DNA of 64,000 nt from contig DAIQNX010000017.1 in NCBI GenBank assembly GCA_036788195.1, positions 1-64,000 of the forward strand, in the 5' to 3' direction. Positions 6,995 to 14,655 of the stretch are shown in pieces; the first letter of the stretch is position 1; each line of letters begins with the position of its first letter. A program made the translations under genes and the position numbers. Under the pieces are notes generated by a model. The model ran no database searches and was not told where the DNA came from. It worked only from the letters and a program-made list of their open reading frames with translations. The DNA is from CALFXN01 sp937957815. GTDB taxonomy: Bacteria; Synergistota; Synergistia; Synergistales; Aminobacteriaceae.

Positions 6995-7971
6995 CGGAAT
7001 GTCACGCCTCTCTTCGGTATATTTCGTGACGCAGCAGCCGGGAACCGGAGATGCGACCGTACGAGAGCGGGAGAATTTCCCGTTCTTTCCGCAAGTTTCC
7101 GGACTCCGAACGCCGCGTGCGAGTGCAGGATCGAAAACGCCCGTTCCGAGACCGCCCACGGGCCCGTCGCAGAATTTCGCGCAAGCAGCGCCGACAGCGA
7201 CTCCGCCCATGCGAACTCTCCGAATGCCGGGTGATACGGTCCTTTGGGGCGGGAGGCCTTCAGGGACTCCGTCTCCGCAAGTCCGATGCGTTGAGGCGAA
7301 AAACCGAGATCGAGCGCCGAAAGGACCATCACGGCCGTCCATTCGATCGCCCGCGAGATGCCGAGCGGTTCGTAGGATCCGGCCGTACAGAGTCCGTCGA
7401 GATCCGTCCCGGGAAGAACGAGCGTTGGGTAGATCCGGAGCGCCATATCCCGCGGCCCCTTGACGGCCGCGAGCAGCCGGAGATCCTCGAGCGAGCTCTC
7501 CGGCGTCTGGCGGGGCAGCCCGATCATGAGCTGGACGCCGGTCCCGAATCCCAGATCCAGAAGGCGCGACACGGATGAAAGGGCATCGCTTCCTTCGTAC
7601 CCGCGTCCGCACGCGGAAAGGACATCGTCGTCGAGCGAAGAGATTCCGAGTTCGATCATCGATATCGGGTACGGAGCCACGAGCGCAAGGCGTTCGTCCG
7701 TGACGCACCGGGGATGGGTGGAGAAACGGATCGTCGTCCCTCGGGGAGCCGTCATCGCCGCGTCGAGATATGCCCGCTGGGCATCGGGAGGCATTCACGT
7801 GAAACTTCCGCCGAAGAAACAGATTTCGACGGGCCCGTCGAGAGAGGCGAGCGTTTCGCCGACATCGTTGGGCGTCGGAACGCCTGTAATCCCGGTGATC
7901 CTGTTCTGGTCGCAGTAGACGCACCTCCGGGGACAGGAGGTCATCGGCAGAAAAAAGGGGATCCGCCTCAC
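6991..7971 (-). CDS. Elp3-like radical-SAM protein interrupted by an in-frame UGA
   Basis: One continuous frame of 327 codons contains a single internal TGA at 7795-7797. Before it are the radical-SAM cluster motif CPRRCVYC (residues about 13-20) and CFFGGSFT; after it the frame continues MPPDAQRAYLDAA, IELGISSLDDDVL and GLPRQTPESS, normal parts of the same family. The start is a GTG at 7971 with GGAGGGGGAGG upstream, overlapping the ImmA stop (GTGA). Possible readings: a recent nonsense mutation, a sequencing error, two polypeptides restarted at the ATG after the stop, or selenocysteine insertion. A 6-bp hairpin (7770-7784) puts a 3-base loop (AGC) 17-19 bases after the UGA, within the window for bacterial SECIS loops. 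The operon overlaps on both sides are intact. Confidence 0.75.
7770..7784 (-). other. SECIS-like hairpin downstream of the in-frame UGA
   Basis: On the minus strand ATGCCC-AGC-GGGCAT forms a 6-bp stem with a 3-base loop. The loop begins 17 bases after the UGA at 7795-7797 and has G as its second base. Bacterial SECIS elements have an apical loop about 16-37 bases after UGA with a G in its first two positions, so the geometry fits. Chance occurrence is quite possible in GC-rich DNA. Confidence 0.3.
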
Positions 7972-8387
7972 GCGTCCTCCCCCTCCTGCCATTCCCTCCA
8001 GAGAACGCCCCACGCGAACAGGTCGGCCTGATGTTCGAAGCTCGACATGGGTGTGGCTGTCCGCCGCCAGAATTCTTCTCCCATGCGGTGGTGCAGGACG
8101 TGATAGATTTCGTGGAAAAACGCGAATCGACGCCAGAACGGCGGAAGCGCCGCGTTCACGAAGATCATGACCCGCTCCTTTCTGGCGACGTGGAGACCCC
8201 AGAGCGACGCGGGCATGACCTCCTTCCGGACATCGATGCGTTTCCCGGAAACTTCCTCCGCCTTCACGAGAACGTCGAACTCGCTCATGTTGCGCCACGA
8301 CGCCGACTCCTCCCGAACCCACGGTGGGAAGAATTCAGGGGGCGCCGGAAAATCGAACGATACAGCCGCCTGCACCGGAGAAATCAC
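7968..8387 (-). CDS. ImmA/IrrE-family metallopeptidase
   Basis: 139 residues from a GTG at 8387 that overlaps the XRE stop (GTGA). The zinc-protease motif HEIYHVLHH (HExxH) lies in FAFFHEIYHVLHHRMGEEF, followed by a Glu-rich helix with FEHQADLFAWGVL, as in DUF955/IrrE proteins. Members paired with an XRE regulator usually cleave that repressor upon stress (ImmA/ImmR, IrrE/DdrO). The operon downstream, a radical-SAM protein and a tRNA deacylase, would be the regulated output. No prophage or integrative element genes are nearby. Confidence 0.88.
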   Translation of the reverse strand: MISPVQAAVSFDFPAPPEFFPPWVREESASWRNMSEFDVLVKAEEVSGKRIDVRKEVMPASLWGLHVARKERVMIFVNAALPPFWRRFAFFHEIYHVLHHRMGEEFWRRTATPMSSFEHQADLFAWGVLWREWQEGEDA

Positions 8388-8749
8388 TCTCCCGAACTCT
8401 CTTCTCCCTCCCACTTCGTCAGAGCCGCGTCAATCAGTCGCTGAACGAACTGCAGTTCCTTGTGGGAGAGCTTCTTACTCCGGTACCATATCTCCACCTG
8501 GTGCTGATTGTCCAGTACTTCCTCAAGATGAACCCGTCCGCCCGCTTCCCCCGGAATGGCTTTGACGAGATCCTCGACCTCGACGCTCAGCGCTTCCGCG
8601 AGACGTCCGAGGAGTTTCATCGACGGCATCCGCCTGTTGCTTTCAAGCGCCTGGATGTATATCCTGCTGACTTCCGTCCTGTCAGCAAGTCCCTGCTGCG
8701 TGAGCTTCGAAGCCTTCCGGAGAGTCTTGATCCGCATTCCCAGACTCAT
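8384..8749 (-). CDS. XRE-family transcriptional regulator
   Basis: 121 residues. The HTH_3 domain occupies 1-60 (LRKASKLTQQGLADRTEVSR, IQALESNRRMPSMKLLGRLAEAL). The C-terminal half has no recognised domain and is acidic at its end. The ATG at 8749 has GGAGGG seven bases upstream. It is the first gene of the operon and overlaps immA, so it is the expected substrate of that protease. Confidence 0.92.
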   Translation of the reverse strand: MSLGMRIKTLRKASKLTQQGLADRTEVSRIYIQALESNRRMPSMKLLGRLAEALSVEVEDLVKAIPGEAGGRVHLEEVLDNQHQVEIWYRSKKLSHKELQFVQRLIDAALTKWEGEESSGE

Positions 8750-8791
8750 GGCATATCCCTCCGACCCTGAGACGTCGTACATTCCATATGT

Positions 8792-8820
8792 ATTATAACA
8801 GAATGTTTACTCATTGTCTC
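8792..8820 (-). promoter_or_regulatory. Promoter of the XRE-immA-radical SAM-ybaK operon
   Basis: TATAAT (8792-8797, minus strand) lies 17 bases from GAGACA (8815-8820), a 4/6 match to the -35 box that overlaps the last codon of cca. It lies about 45 bases upstream of the XRE start. The same GAGACA-N17-TATAAT arrangement occurs before the alginate-lyase-like gene. Confidence 0.6.
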
Positions 8821-10090
8821 ATGTCACTCCCCGATCGCAGTCAGGCAGCAGGCCCGCGAGGTATCGAAGCCGAAGCCGCCTGTAGTCGTTCCCGCGTTCC
8901 GGTCCCCAATTCTCCCCGGCGGTTCCGTCGGCGTCGGAAGGCCTGCCGAACGCGCGGCTGCGCAGGACCTCCCGCTCACGAAGCGCACGCGCGACGATTC
9001 CGAGCGCGGCGCGACGATTCTCGAGCCACGCGTCCCTCACGCCGCGACCTCCCGCCATGTCGCACCAGCTCAGCATGAAAAGGAGGTTCATGCGATCTTC
9101 CCCAAGCTCGCAGAACAGTTCCGCAAGCCCCTCAGGCGGAAGCGAACGGAGCGGAAGGCCGTGAAGCCGCACGAGCGCGGTCGTGTCCCGTGTTTCCGAC
9201 GAAGGAAAGCGCATTCGTTCGAGAATTCCTCTCGTCATGCGGGCTCCGGCGTCCTCGTGGTCCGGGAAACGGATTGTCCCTCCGGTGATGGTCCGGCAGA
9301 AGGACTTCCCGATATCGTGGAGAATCACGGCGAGGCGAAGCCTGATATCGCCGGGCAGAGCACGCGCGGCGGAAAGACACGCGCGCGTGTGCTCGAACGC
9401 GTCGCCTTCCGGGTGGACCACCGGGTCCTGTGTCACTCCGCGCAGCGCGGCAACCTCCGGAAAGAGTACTCCGAGCGCGCCGGTTCCGTCGAGGAGATCG
9501 AAAAAGGCGAGAGGATCGCCGGAAAGCGCTTTTCTCACTTCCGCCGTGAGTCGCTCCACCGAGACGCGAGAAAGTTCCCGGCAGTGATTCCTGCACGGAA
9601 GGACGATGTCGTCCGAAGGCGAAAATCCCGGCAGGGTGGCCGCGAACCGCGCGAACCTGAGGATCCTGACAGGATCCTCGCGGATCCTGTCGGAAGGGTC
9701 TCCGCAAAAACGGAGGATTCGCGCCGAACAGTCGCGCGATCCGTCCATCGGGTCGATGAGAACGCCACGAACGTCGATCGCCATGGCGTTGACCGTGAAA
9801 TCCCGTCGCGAGAGATCCGTTTCGAGCGACCATCCCGCGTGAGAGGTGATCTCGACGGGAAGTCCGCAGTGCGGAAGGATGAAAACGGGAGTCCGGGAAG
9901 GGCCGACGCGGCGAACGTCGGGAAAGACCGACGGAATCGCCTCCGGAGGAGCGTCCGTCGTGACGTCGAGATCACACGGAGGGAGTCCCAGGAAGAGATC
10001 CCGGACGCTCCCTCCGACAAGAAACGCGGCATATCCCTTTTCCTCGAACGCGGCGAGAATGGAACAAAAATCCGGAAGACGCGATCTCAC
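8819..10090 (-). CDS. cca: CCA-adding tRNA nucleotidyltransferase / poly(A) polymerase family
   Basis: 423 residues. Class II nucleotidyltransferase head with FLVGGSVRDLFLGLPPCDLDV (metal-binding DxD), RRDFTVNAMA and the RIREDPVRILRFARF helix (about 140-155). A C-terminal HD domain follows (ILHDIGKS and HEDAGARM). Its role is adding or repairing the 3' CCA of tRNA. The start is a GTG at 10090 with GGGAGGGG upstream; both lie in a stable hairpin (10088-10108). Confidence 0.92.
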   Translation of the reverse strand: MRSRLPDFCSILAAFEEKGYAAFLVGGSVRDLFLGLPPCDLDVTTDAPPEAIPSVFPDVRRVGPSRTPVFILPHCGLPVEITSHAGWSLETDLSRRDFTVNAMAIDVRGVLIDPMDGSRDCSARILRFCGDPSDRIREDPVRILRFARFAATLPGFSPSDDIVLPCRNHCRELSRVSVERLTAEVRKALSGDPLAFFDLLDGTGALGVLFPEVAALRGVTQDPVVHPEGDAFEHTRACLSAARALPGDIRLRLAVILHDIGKSFCRTITGGTIRFPDHEDAGARMTRGILERMRFPSSETRDTTALVRLHGLPLRSLPPEGLAELFCELGEDRMNLLFMLSWCDMAGGRGVRDAWLENRRAALGIVARALREREVLRSRAFGRPSDADGTAGENWGPERGNDYRRLRLRYLAGLLPDCDRGVT

Positions 10091-10108
10091 GGGAGCGCCC
10101 CTCCCGTG
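10088..10108 (-). promoter_or_regulatory. Hairpin sequestering the cca ribosome site and start codon
   Basis: On the minus strand CACGGGAG-GGGCG-CTCCCGTG forms a perfect 8-bp stem. The 5' arm and loop contain the Shine-Dalgarno (GGGAGGGG), and the last three bases of the 3' arm are the GTG start of cca. Folding should hide both signals. A short membrane-peptide gene ends 10 bases upstream of it, so ribosomes finishing that gene could open the structure. Confidence 0.55.
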
Positions 10109-10118
10109 AAAAGACGGG

Positions 10119-10211
10119 TTACTGCCTGCCGTCGGCGGGGAAGAGGAACGGAGCCGCGCCCGCGACGAGAACCGCAGTCACCAGAAGAAACAGGATCGAC
10201 TTGAAGTCCAT
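10119..10211 (-). CDS. Small single-span membrane peptide, 30 residues
   Basis: The peptide begins MDFKSILFLLVTAVLVAGAA and ends PADGRQ. It has one hydrophobic helix (about 5-24) with a Lys at the N side, so the C-terminus is probably outside. The ATG has GGAGGTGGGG five bases upstream, a very strong ribosome site. It lies between lgt and cca on the same strand. I know of no named homologue. It may be a real micro-protein or a leader controlling cca. Confidence 0.6.
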   Translation of the reverse strand: MDFKSILFLLVTAVLVAGAAPFLFPADGRQ

Positions 10212-10316
10212 GAGCCCCACCTCCATGGACCGAGTGTACGTCTATTCGGGATTCAACGTACCGTAAAATACCCGCAGGAGTATCGTACGCGAAATTACCG
10301 ATCCTCCGCCCGTCCT

Positions 10317-11120
10317 TCATTTTTCGTTCTCACCCCCAGGACCGTCCTCACCGCCACATTCGGCGCGGGGAGCGAACAGAAGCGTCCGCGCGAGCCAGAT
10401 CGCTCCGAGGACGAGAACTCCGAGTCCGACGATCTGTCCGACGCGGAGGCCGAAGAACCGATCTCCCTCGCGTAGCGTGTCCACCACGAAACGCATCGCC
10501 CCGAACAGGACCATGAACAGGGGCCAGAGCACTGCGCCCTGCGGACGCGTCGCGCAACGCATGCGACGTTCGACGGCAAGGAGAACGAGCAGGATTCCGA
10601 CGGAAATCGCGGAATAGTAGAGCTGCGTGGGGTGTCGCAAGACTCCGTGAGGATCGGCCGGAAAGTGGATGCCAAGCGGACAGGACGTCCGGAATCCGGA
10701 ACAGCATCCATTGAGAAAGCACCCGACCCGTCCGACGACATAGGTCGCTGCCGCGGGAACGCTCGCGGCATCCGCGAGCTTCCAGACGGGGATGCCCTTC
10801 TTCCGGCACAGGAGGATGCCCGCGATCCCCGCCCCGAGAAACGCGGGCGTCGACGAAAGCCCTCCTTCCCAAAACATCCAGATCCGATCCGGATGGGCCG
10901 CGTAATAGCTCCAGTTGTCGAAATAGCCGCCGATTCTCGCACCGGCGAGCATCGCGACGAACGACCACGTGATGACCGATGACACCGCGTCGATATCCAC
11001 ATCGAAATTCAGCACGGCTCGGCGTTGCGTCCAGAGGACTCCGATGCACAGCGCCAGCGTCCAGAATATGTAATACGACGTCAGCGGAATTCCAAAGACT
11101 GTTGCCAGTGTCGGGTACAT
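10317..11120 (-). CDS. lgt: Prolipoprotein diacylglyceryl transferase
   Basis: 267 residues from ATG 11120 (GGAGGG five bases upstream). Multi-pass inner-membrane protein with the Lgt core: ITWSFVAMLAGARIGGYF, GGLSSTPAFLGAGIAGIL, and the signature region GRVGCFLNGCCSGF in place of the usual GRxGNFxNxE. HPTQLYYS follows, matching the conserved HPxxLYE. It attaches diacylglycerol to the lipobox Cys of prelipoproteins. The GCFxxGCC variant occurs in a number of Lgt-family proteins, so the assignment is good but the signature is not canonical. It is transcribed away from kdsB. Confidence 0.88.
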   Translation of the reverse strand: MYPTLATVFGIPLTSYYIFWTLALCIGVLWTQRRAVLNFDVDIDAVSSVITWSFVAMLAGARIGGYFDNWSYYAAHPDRIWMFWEGGLSSTPAFLGAGIAGILLCRKKGIPVWKLADAASVPAAATYVVGRVGCFLNGCCSGFRTSCPLGIHFPADPHGVLRHPTQLYYSAISVGILLVLLAVERRMRCATRPQGAVLWPLFMVLFGAMRFVVDTLREGDRFFGLRVGQIVGLGVLVLGAIWLARTLLFAPRAECGGEDGPGGENEK

Positions 11121-11328
11121 ACGATCCCTCCATAGAAAGATGAAACGGTACGGCGCTTCACCGCGTCGTGCGTCACATAGATTACGGACTCTTTCCTCCA
11201 TTGTCCAGCATCGGCCCAAGAGATCACATCTTTTTGTCATATCGTGTTACCATACGCCAATCCTGATTTTCGGCCGTGATAATACTAATGTCCGTCACAA
11301 AACAGAGACACGAAAGAAGGTCCAACGA

Positions 11329-12060
11329 ATGTCCACCCTCGCTGTCATTCCCGCTCGCTACGGGAGCACGCGACTCCCGGGAAAGCCTCTCGTGCCGATC
11401 GGAGGGATCCCGCTCGTTTTGCGCGTCCTCGACGGAGTCCGCGCGACTCCCGGACTCGACGAGATCGTCGTCGCGACGGACGACGAACGCATCGCGAAGG
11501 TCGTCCGCGATCACGGAGGCCAGGCCGTCATGACGCCGCCCGACCTGCCGAGCGGCGGCGACCGCGTCGCCTGGGTCGCGGAGCGCCGCGATGCGGACAT
11601 CGTCCTGAACATCCAGGTCGACGACCCGTTCGTCGGTCCGGATTTCGTCTCCCCGCTCATCGACGCGCTCGATTCCGATCCTTCGTCTTCGCTCGCGGTT
11701 CTCGCGAAACGCATCGACCGCGAAGAGGAAATCGACAACCCGAACATCGTCAAGATGGTCTTCGACCGGTCGTTCAGGGCGCTCTACTTCAGCCGGTCCC
11801 GGATTCCCTATCCGAGGAACGCGGCGACCGACTACTACAAGCATATCGGGCCGTACGCGTACAGACGGGACTTTCTGCTCTCGTTCATGAAATGGAAGCA
11901 GACGCCGCTCGAACGGACCGAAAGTCTGGAAATGCTCCGCGTCCTCGAGATGGGGTATTCGATCCGCTGCGTTCCGTGCGGGCGCGACACGATCGAGATC
12001 GACTGTCCGGAGGACATCGCCTCGTGCGAGGCGTACATCCGGTCGCACGGCGTCCGATAA
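11329..12060 (+). CDS. kdsB: CMP-Kdo/CMP-8-amino-Kdo synthetase (KdsB family)
   Basis: 243 residues. The nucleotidyltransferase signature VIPARYGSTRLPGKPL (5-20) is followed by VVATDDERI, LPSGGDRVAWVAE and NIQVDDPFV, all KdsB hallmarks, and CPEDIASCEAYI at the end. It activates Kdo (or Kdo8N) with CTP for transfer to lipid A. AAGAAGG lies upstream of the ATG at 11329. With the next two genes it reproduces the Shewanella kdnB-kdnA-kdsB set, so the preferred sugar is probably 8-amino-3,8-dideoxy-Kdo. The 208-base gap to lgt holds the divergent promoters, but I see no consensus pair there. Confidence 0.9.
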   Translation: MSTLAVIPARYGSTRLPGKPLVPIGGIPLVLRVLDGVRATPGLDEIVVATDDERIAKVVRDHGGQAVMTPPDLPSGGDRVAWVAERRDADIVLNIQVDDPFVGPDFVSPLIDALDSDPSSSLAVLAKRIDREEEIDNPNIVKMVFDRSFRALYFSRSRIPYPRNAATDYYKHIGPYAYRRDFLLSFMKWKQTPLERTESLEMLRVLEMGYSIRCVPCGRDTIEIDCPEDIASCEAYIRSHGVR

Positions 12061-12103
12061 CGCGACGCGTACGCGAACATATCCGAAACGAAGAGGTGAC
12101 ATC

Positions 12104-13261
12104 ATGCAGTGGAACATGTTTCTCGCAGGCAGGATTCTTTTCGGGTCCGGGGTTTCCTCCCTCGCCGGTGAAAAGGCGAAGGCGCTCGGCGGCAGTCGCG
12201 CGCTCCTCGTGACCGACGAAACCATGACGCGGCTCGGGACCGCCGGCCGCATCGCCGACAGCCTCCGCGCGGCCGGATGCGCAGTTTCCGTCTTCTCGGA
12301 CGTCGAACCGGAGCCGTCCGTCGAGACGGTCGACCGTGCGGCCGCGATCGCGCGTTCCGAAGGCGCGGATATCCTCGTCGGACTCGGCGGCGGAAGCTGC
12401 CTCGACGCCGCGAAGGCCGTCTCGGTTCTCGCGACGAACGAAGGATCGGCGGCCGCGTATCAGGGACTCGGGCTCGTCACGAAACCCGGCGTCCCGAAGA
12501 TCATGATTCCGACGACGGCGGGAACCGGATCGGAAGTCACGTTCACGGCTGTCCTGATCCGCCGGAGCGACGGCGTCAAAGGGGGCATCAACGGCGATTA
12601 CCTCTACCCCGACTGCTCGCTGCTCGACCCGGATCTCACCGCGTCTATGCCGCCCTCCGTCACCGCGTCGACGGGGATGGATGCGCTCGCGCATTCGCTC
12701 GAGGCATTCACGAGCCGACAGGCGTCCCCGTTCAGCGATATGTTCGCCCGCGAGGCGATCCGCCGGATCGGAAAGCATCTTCGCATCGCGACGTTCAACG
12801 GAAAGGATCGCGAAGCCAGAGAGAATATGATGCTTGCCGCGCTCTTCGGCGGCGTCGCTCTCGCGAACGCAGGCGTGACCGCGTGCCATGCGATCGCCTA
12901 CCCCCTAGGGGGGATGTTCGGCGTCGCGCACGGCGTATCGAACGCACTGCTGCTGCCGCACGTCGCCCGCTTCAACGCGTTCGCGTCGCCCGAGCGTTTC
13001 GCGGAAGCCGCCGCGCTACTCGGCGGAGATACGGTCGACCTTCCCGAACGCGACGGCGCGCTTCTGTGCGCCGACCTGATCGGAGAGCTCGTCGCGGATC
13101 TCGGCCTTCCGCGGACGCTGCGCGACCTCGGCGCAGGGATCGCGACGAACCAGTTCCCGACGATGGCGGCCAAGGCGATGGGCGTCGCGCGCCCGATCGC
13201 GAACAACCCGAGGGATATCACCGAAAAGGATTGCATCGCCATATATGAGGAGGTCTTCTAA
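12104..13261 (+). CDS. kdnB: Iron-type alcohol dehydrogenase, probable 3-deoxy-manno-octulosonate 8-oxidase
   Basis: 385 residues of the group III Fe-dependent ADH family: GLGGGSCLDAAKAVSVL (NAD site), PTTAGTGSEVT, and metal ligands in TGMDALAHSLEAFTS and HGVSNALLLPHV. Position between a KdsB and a DegT-type aminotransferase is the main reason to call it KdnB, which oxidises C8 of Kdo to the aldehyde in Shewanella. GAAGAGGTG lies before the ATG. Its 3' end carries the AGGAGG of kdnA, which starts right after the stop. Confidence 0.82.
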   Translation: MQWNMFLAGRILFGSGVSSLAGEKAKALGGSRALLVTDETMTRLGTAGRIADSLRAAGCAVSVFSDVEPEPSVETVDRAAAIARSEGADILVGLGGGSCLDAAKAVSVLATNEGSAAAYQGLGLVTKPGVPKIMIPTTAGTGSEVTFTAVLIRRSDGVKGGINGDYLYPDCSLLDPDLTASMPPSVTASTGMDALAHSLEAFTSRQASPFSDMFAREAIRRIGKHLRIATFNGKDREARENMMLAALFGGVALANAGVTACHAIAYPLGGMFGVAHGVSNALLLPHVARFNAFASPERFAEAAALLGGDTVDLPERDGALLCADLIGELVADLGLPRTLRDLGAGIATNQFPTMAAKAMGVARPIANNPRDITEKDCIAIYEEVF

Positions 13262-14467
13262 ATGCCCGGATTCGAGATGTTCGACCAGAGGGAAATCGAC
13301 GCGGTCGCCGATTGCCTGAAGCGCAAGATGGTTCACCGCTATTCGTTCAACGATACGCGCGGAGGCGTCTACAGGGTCGAGGAATTCGAGAACGCCGTCG
13401 CCGCGATGATGGGGACGAAGCACGCGCTCGCGGTCAACAGCGGCACGGCCTCGCTCTACGTCGCGCTCCGCGCCATGGGAATCGGCCCGGGCGACGAGGT
13501 CGTCACGTCCGCGTTCACCTTCATCGCGAGCGTCGAGGCGATCCTCGAATGCGGCGCGATTCCGGTCATCGCCGACATCGACGAGAGCCTCAACCTCGAC
13601 CCGGCGTCCGCCGAACGGTGCATCACGGAACGGACGAAGGCTGTCATGCCCGTCCACATGTACGGCGCCTCGGCCGACATGGACGCGTTCGCGTCCCTCT
13701 GCGAGCGCTACGGTCTCGAGCTGATCGAGGACTCGTGCCAAGCGATGGGGGCGACCTACAGGGGGCGCTTCGTCGGCTCGATGGGACGCTGGGGCGCGTA
13801 CAGCCTCGACCCGTACAAGCTCATCACGGTCGGAGAGGGCGGCCTGATCGTCACGAACGACACGGAGCTGTACAGGAAGATGGAGTACTACCACGACCAC
13901 GGACACATTCACGACAAATCCATCGACCGCGGCGCCGAGGGGAAGGCGTGCCTCGGGTTCAACTTCCGGATGAGCGAGATCCAGGGGGCGCTCGGGCTCG
14001 TACAGCTTTCAAAGATTCAGGGAGCCATCGACGCGCTCCGCGCGACAAAGAAGCGCATCCTGGAGACCGTCGCAAACTTCAAGGGGCTCTCGCTTCGGGC
14101 GCTCCCCGACCGGAGCGGCGAGATCGCCACGCAGGTCGCGTTCATCCTTCCCGACGCCGACGCGGCGAAGCGCTTCCAGAAGGCCTCGAAGGAAAAGGGC
14201 TTCGGATGCGGGATTCTTTCGGGCAACACGTGGCACTTCGCGAAACACTGGCGGACGCTCCGCGAGGGGCAGACCTGGTCCCGGATCCGCTGCCCGCACG
14301 ACTGCCCCTACTCCGAGGACACGCCCCTGTACCGTCCGGTCGACTGGGAGGTCACGGAACGAATCCTCGAACGGACCGTCGCGTACTCGCTCAACATCAA
14401 CACGTCGGAATCGCAGCTCGACGCAATGATCGGCGCGATCGCGACGGCGGCGAAAGCGGCGCTCTAG
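13262..14467 (+). CDS. kdnA: DegT/DnrJ-type aminotransferase, probable 8-amino-3,8-dideoxy-Kdo transaminase
   Basis: 401 residues, PLP fold type I. Cofactor parts are ALAVNSGTASLYVALRAMG, IEDSCQAMGATY (the Asp contacting the pyridine N) and SLDPYKLITVGEGG, where Lys is the Schiff-base residue. FNFRMSEIQGALGL is also typical. Sugar aminotransferases of this family act on keto or aldehyde sugars. Beside KdnB and KdsB homologues the likely reaction is amination of the Kdo 8-aldehyde. The start ATG abuts the kdnB stop, with AGGAGG inside the kdnB end, so the three genes form one operon closed by a terminator. Confidence 0.84.
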   Translation: MPGFEMFDQREIDAVADCLKRKMVHRYSFNDTRGGVYRVEEFENAVAAMMGTKHALAVNSGTASLYVALRAMGIGPGDEVVTSAFTFIASVEAILECGAIPVIADIDESLNLDPASAERCITERTKAVMPVHMYGASADMDAFASLCERYGLELIEDSCQAMGATYRGRFVGSMGRWGAYSLDPYKLITVGEGGLIVTNDTELYRKMEYYHDHGHIHDKSIDRGAEGKACLGFNFRMSEIQGALGLVQLSKIQGAIDALRATKKRILETVANFKGLSLRALPDRSGEIATQVAFILPDADAAKRFQKASKEKGFGCGILSGNTWHFAKHWRTLREGQTWSRIRCPHDCPYSEDTPLYRPVDWEVTERILERTVAYSLNINTSESQLDAMIGAIATAAKAAL

Positions 14468-14492
14468 GGCGCACGCAACGGACGCAGACGAA

Positions 14493-14539
14493 AGCGGGAA
14501 GCCCATCCGTACCGGAGAGGCTTCCCGCTTCTTTGTTTT
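14493..14539 (+). terminator. Rho-independent terminator of the kdsB-kdnB-kdnA operon
   Basis: AGCGGGAAGCC (14493-14503) pairs with GGCTTCCCGCT (14519-14529), followed by TCTTTGTTTT. An 11-bp stem with a 15-base loop and a T-rich tail, 25 bases after the kdnA stop. The remaining bases up to the pgm stop hold only a weak long-range inverted repeat. Confidence 0.88.
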
Positions 14540-14655
14540 CTGACGCTCCTCGCGACTCATCGCCGCCGGAGTTCACGCCTTCGGAACCACTGGAAGCCGA
14601 ACGCGGCGATGGGGAATCCAAGTTTTGATATGTACGTCACTTGTGCGACGAAACA

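Noticed and set aside
7795..7797. Genome-wide recoding of UGA as an amino acid
   Set aside because: Many genes here end in TGA (rimM, khpA, recG, hypD and others), so UGA is a normal stop; only a local event fits.
10212..10320. 77-residue frame upstream of cca
   Set aside because: Composition is random-looking, and a better small gene with a strong ribosome site lies in another frame at 10119-10211.
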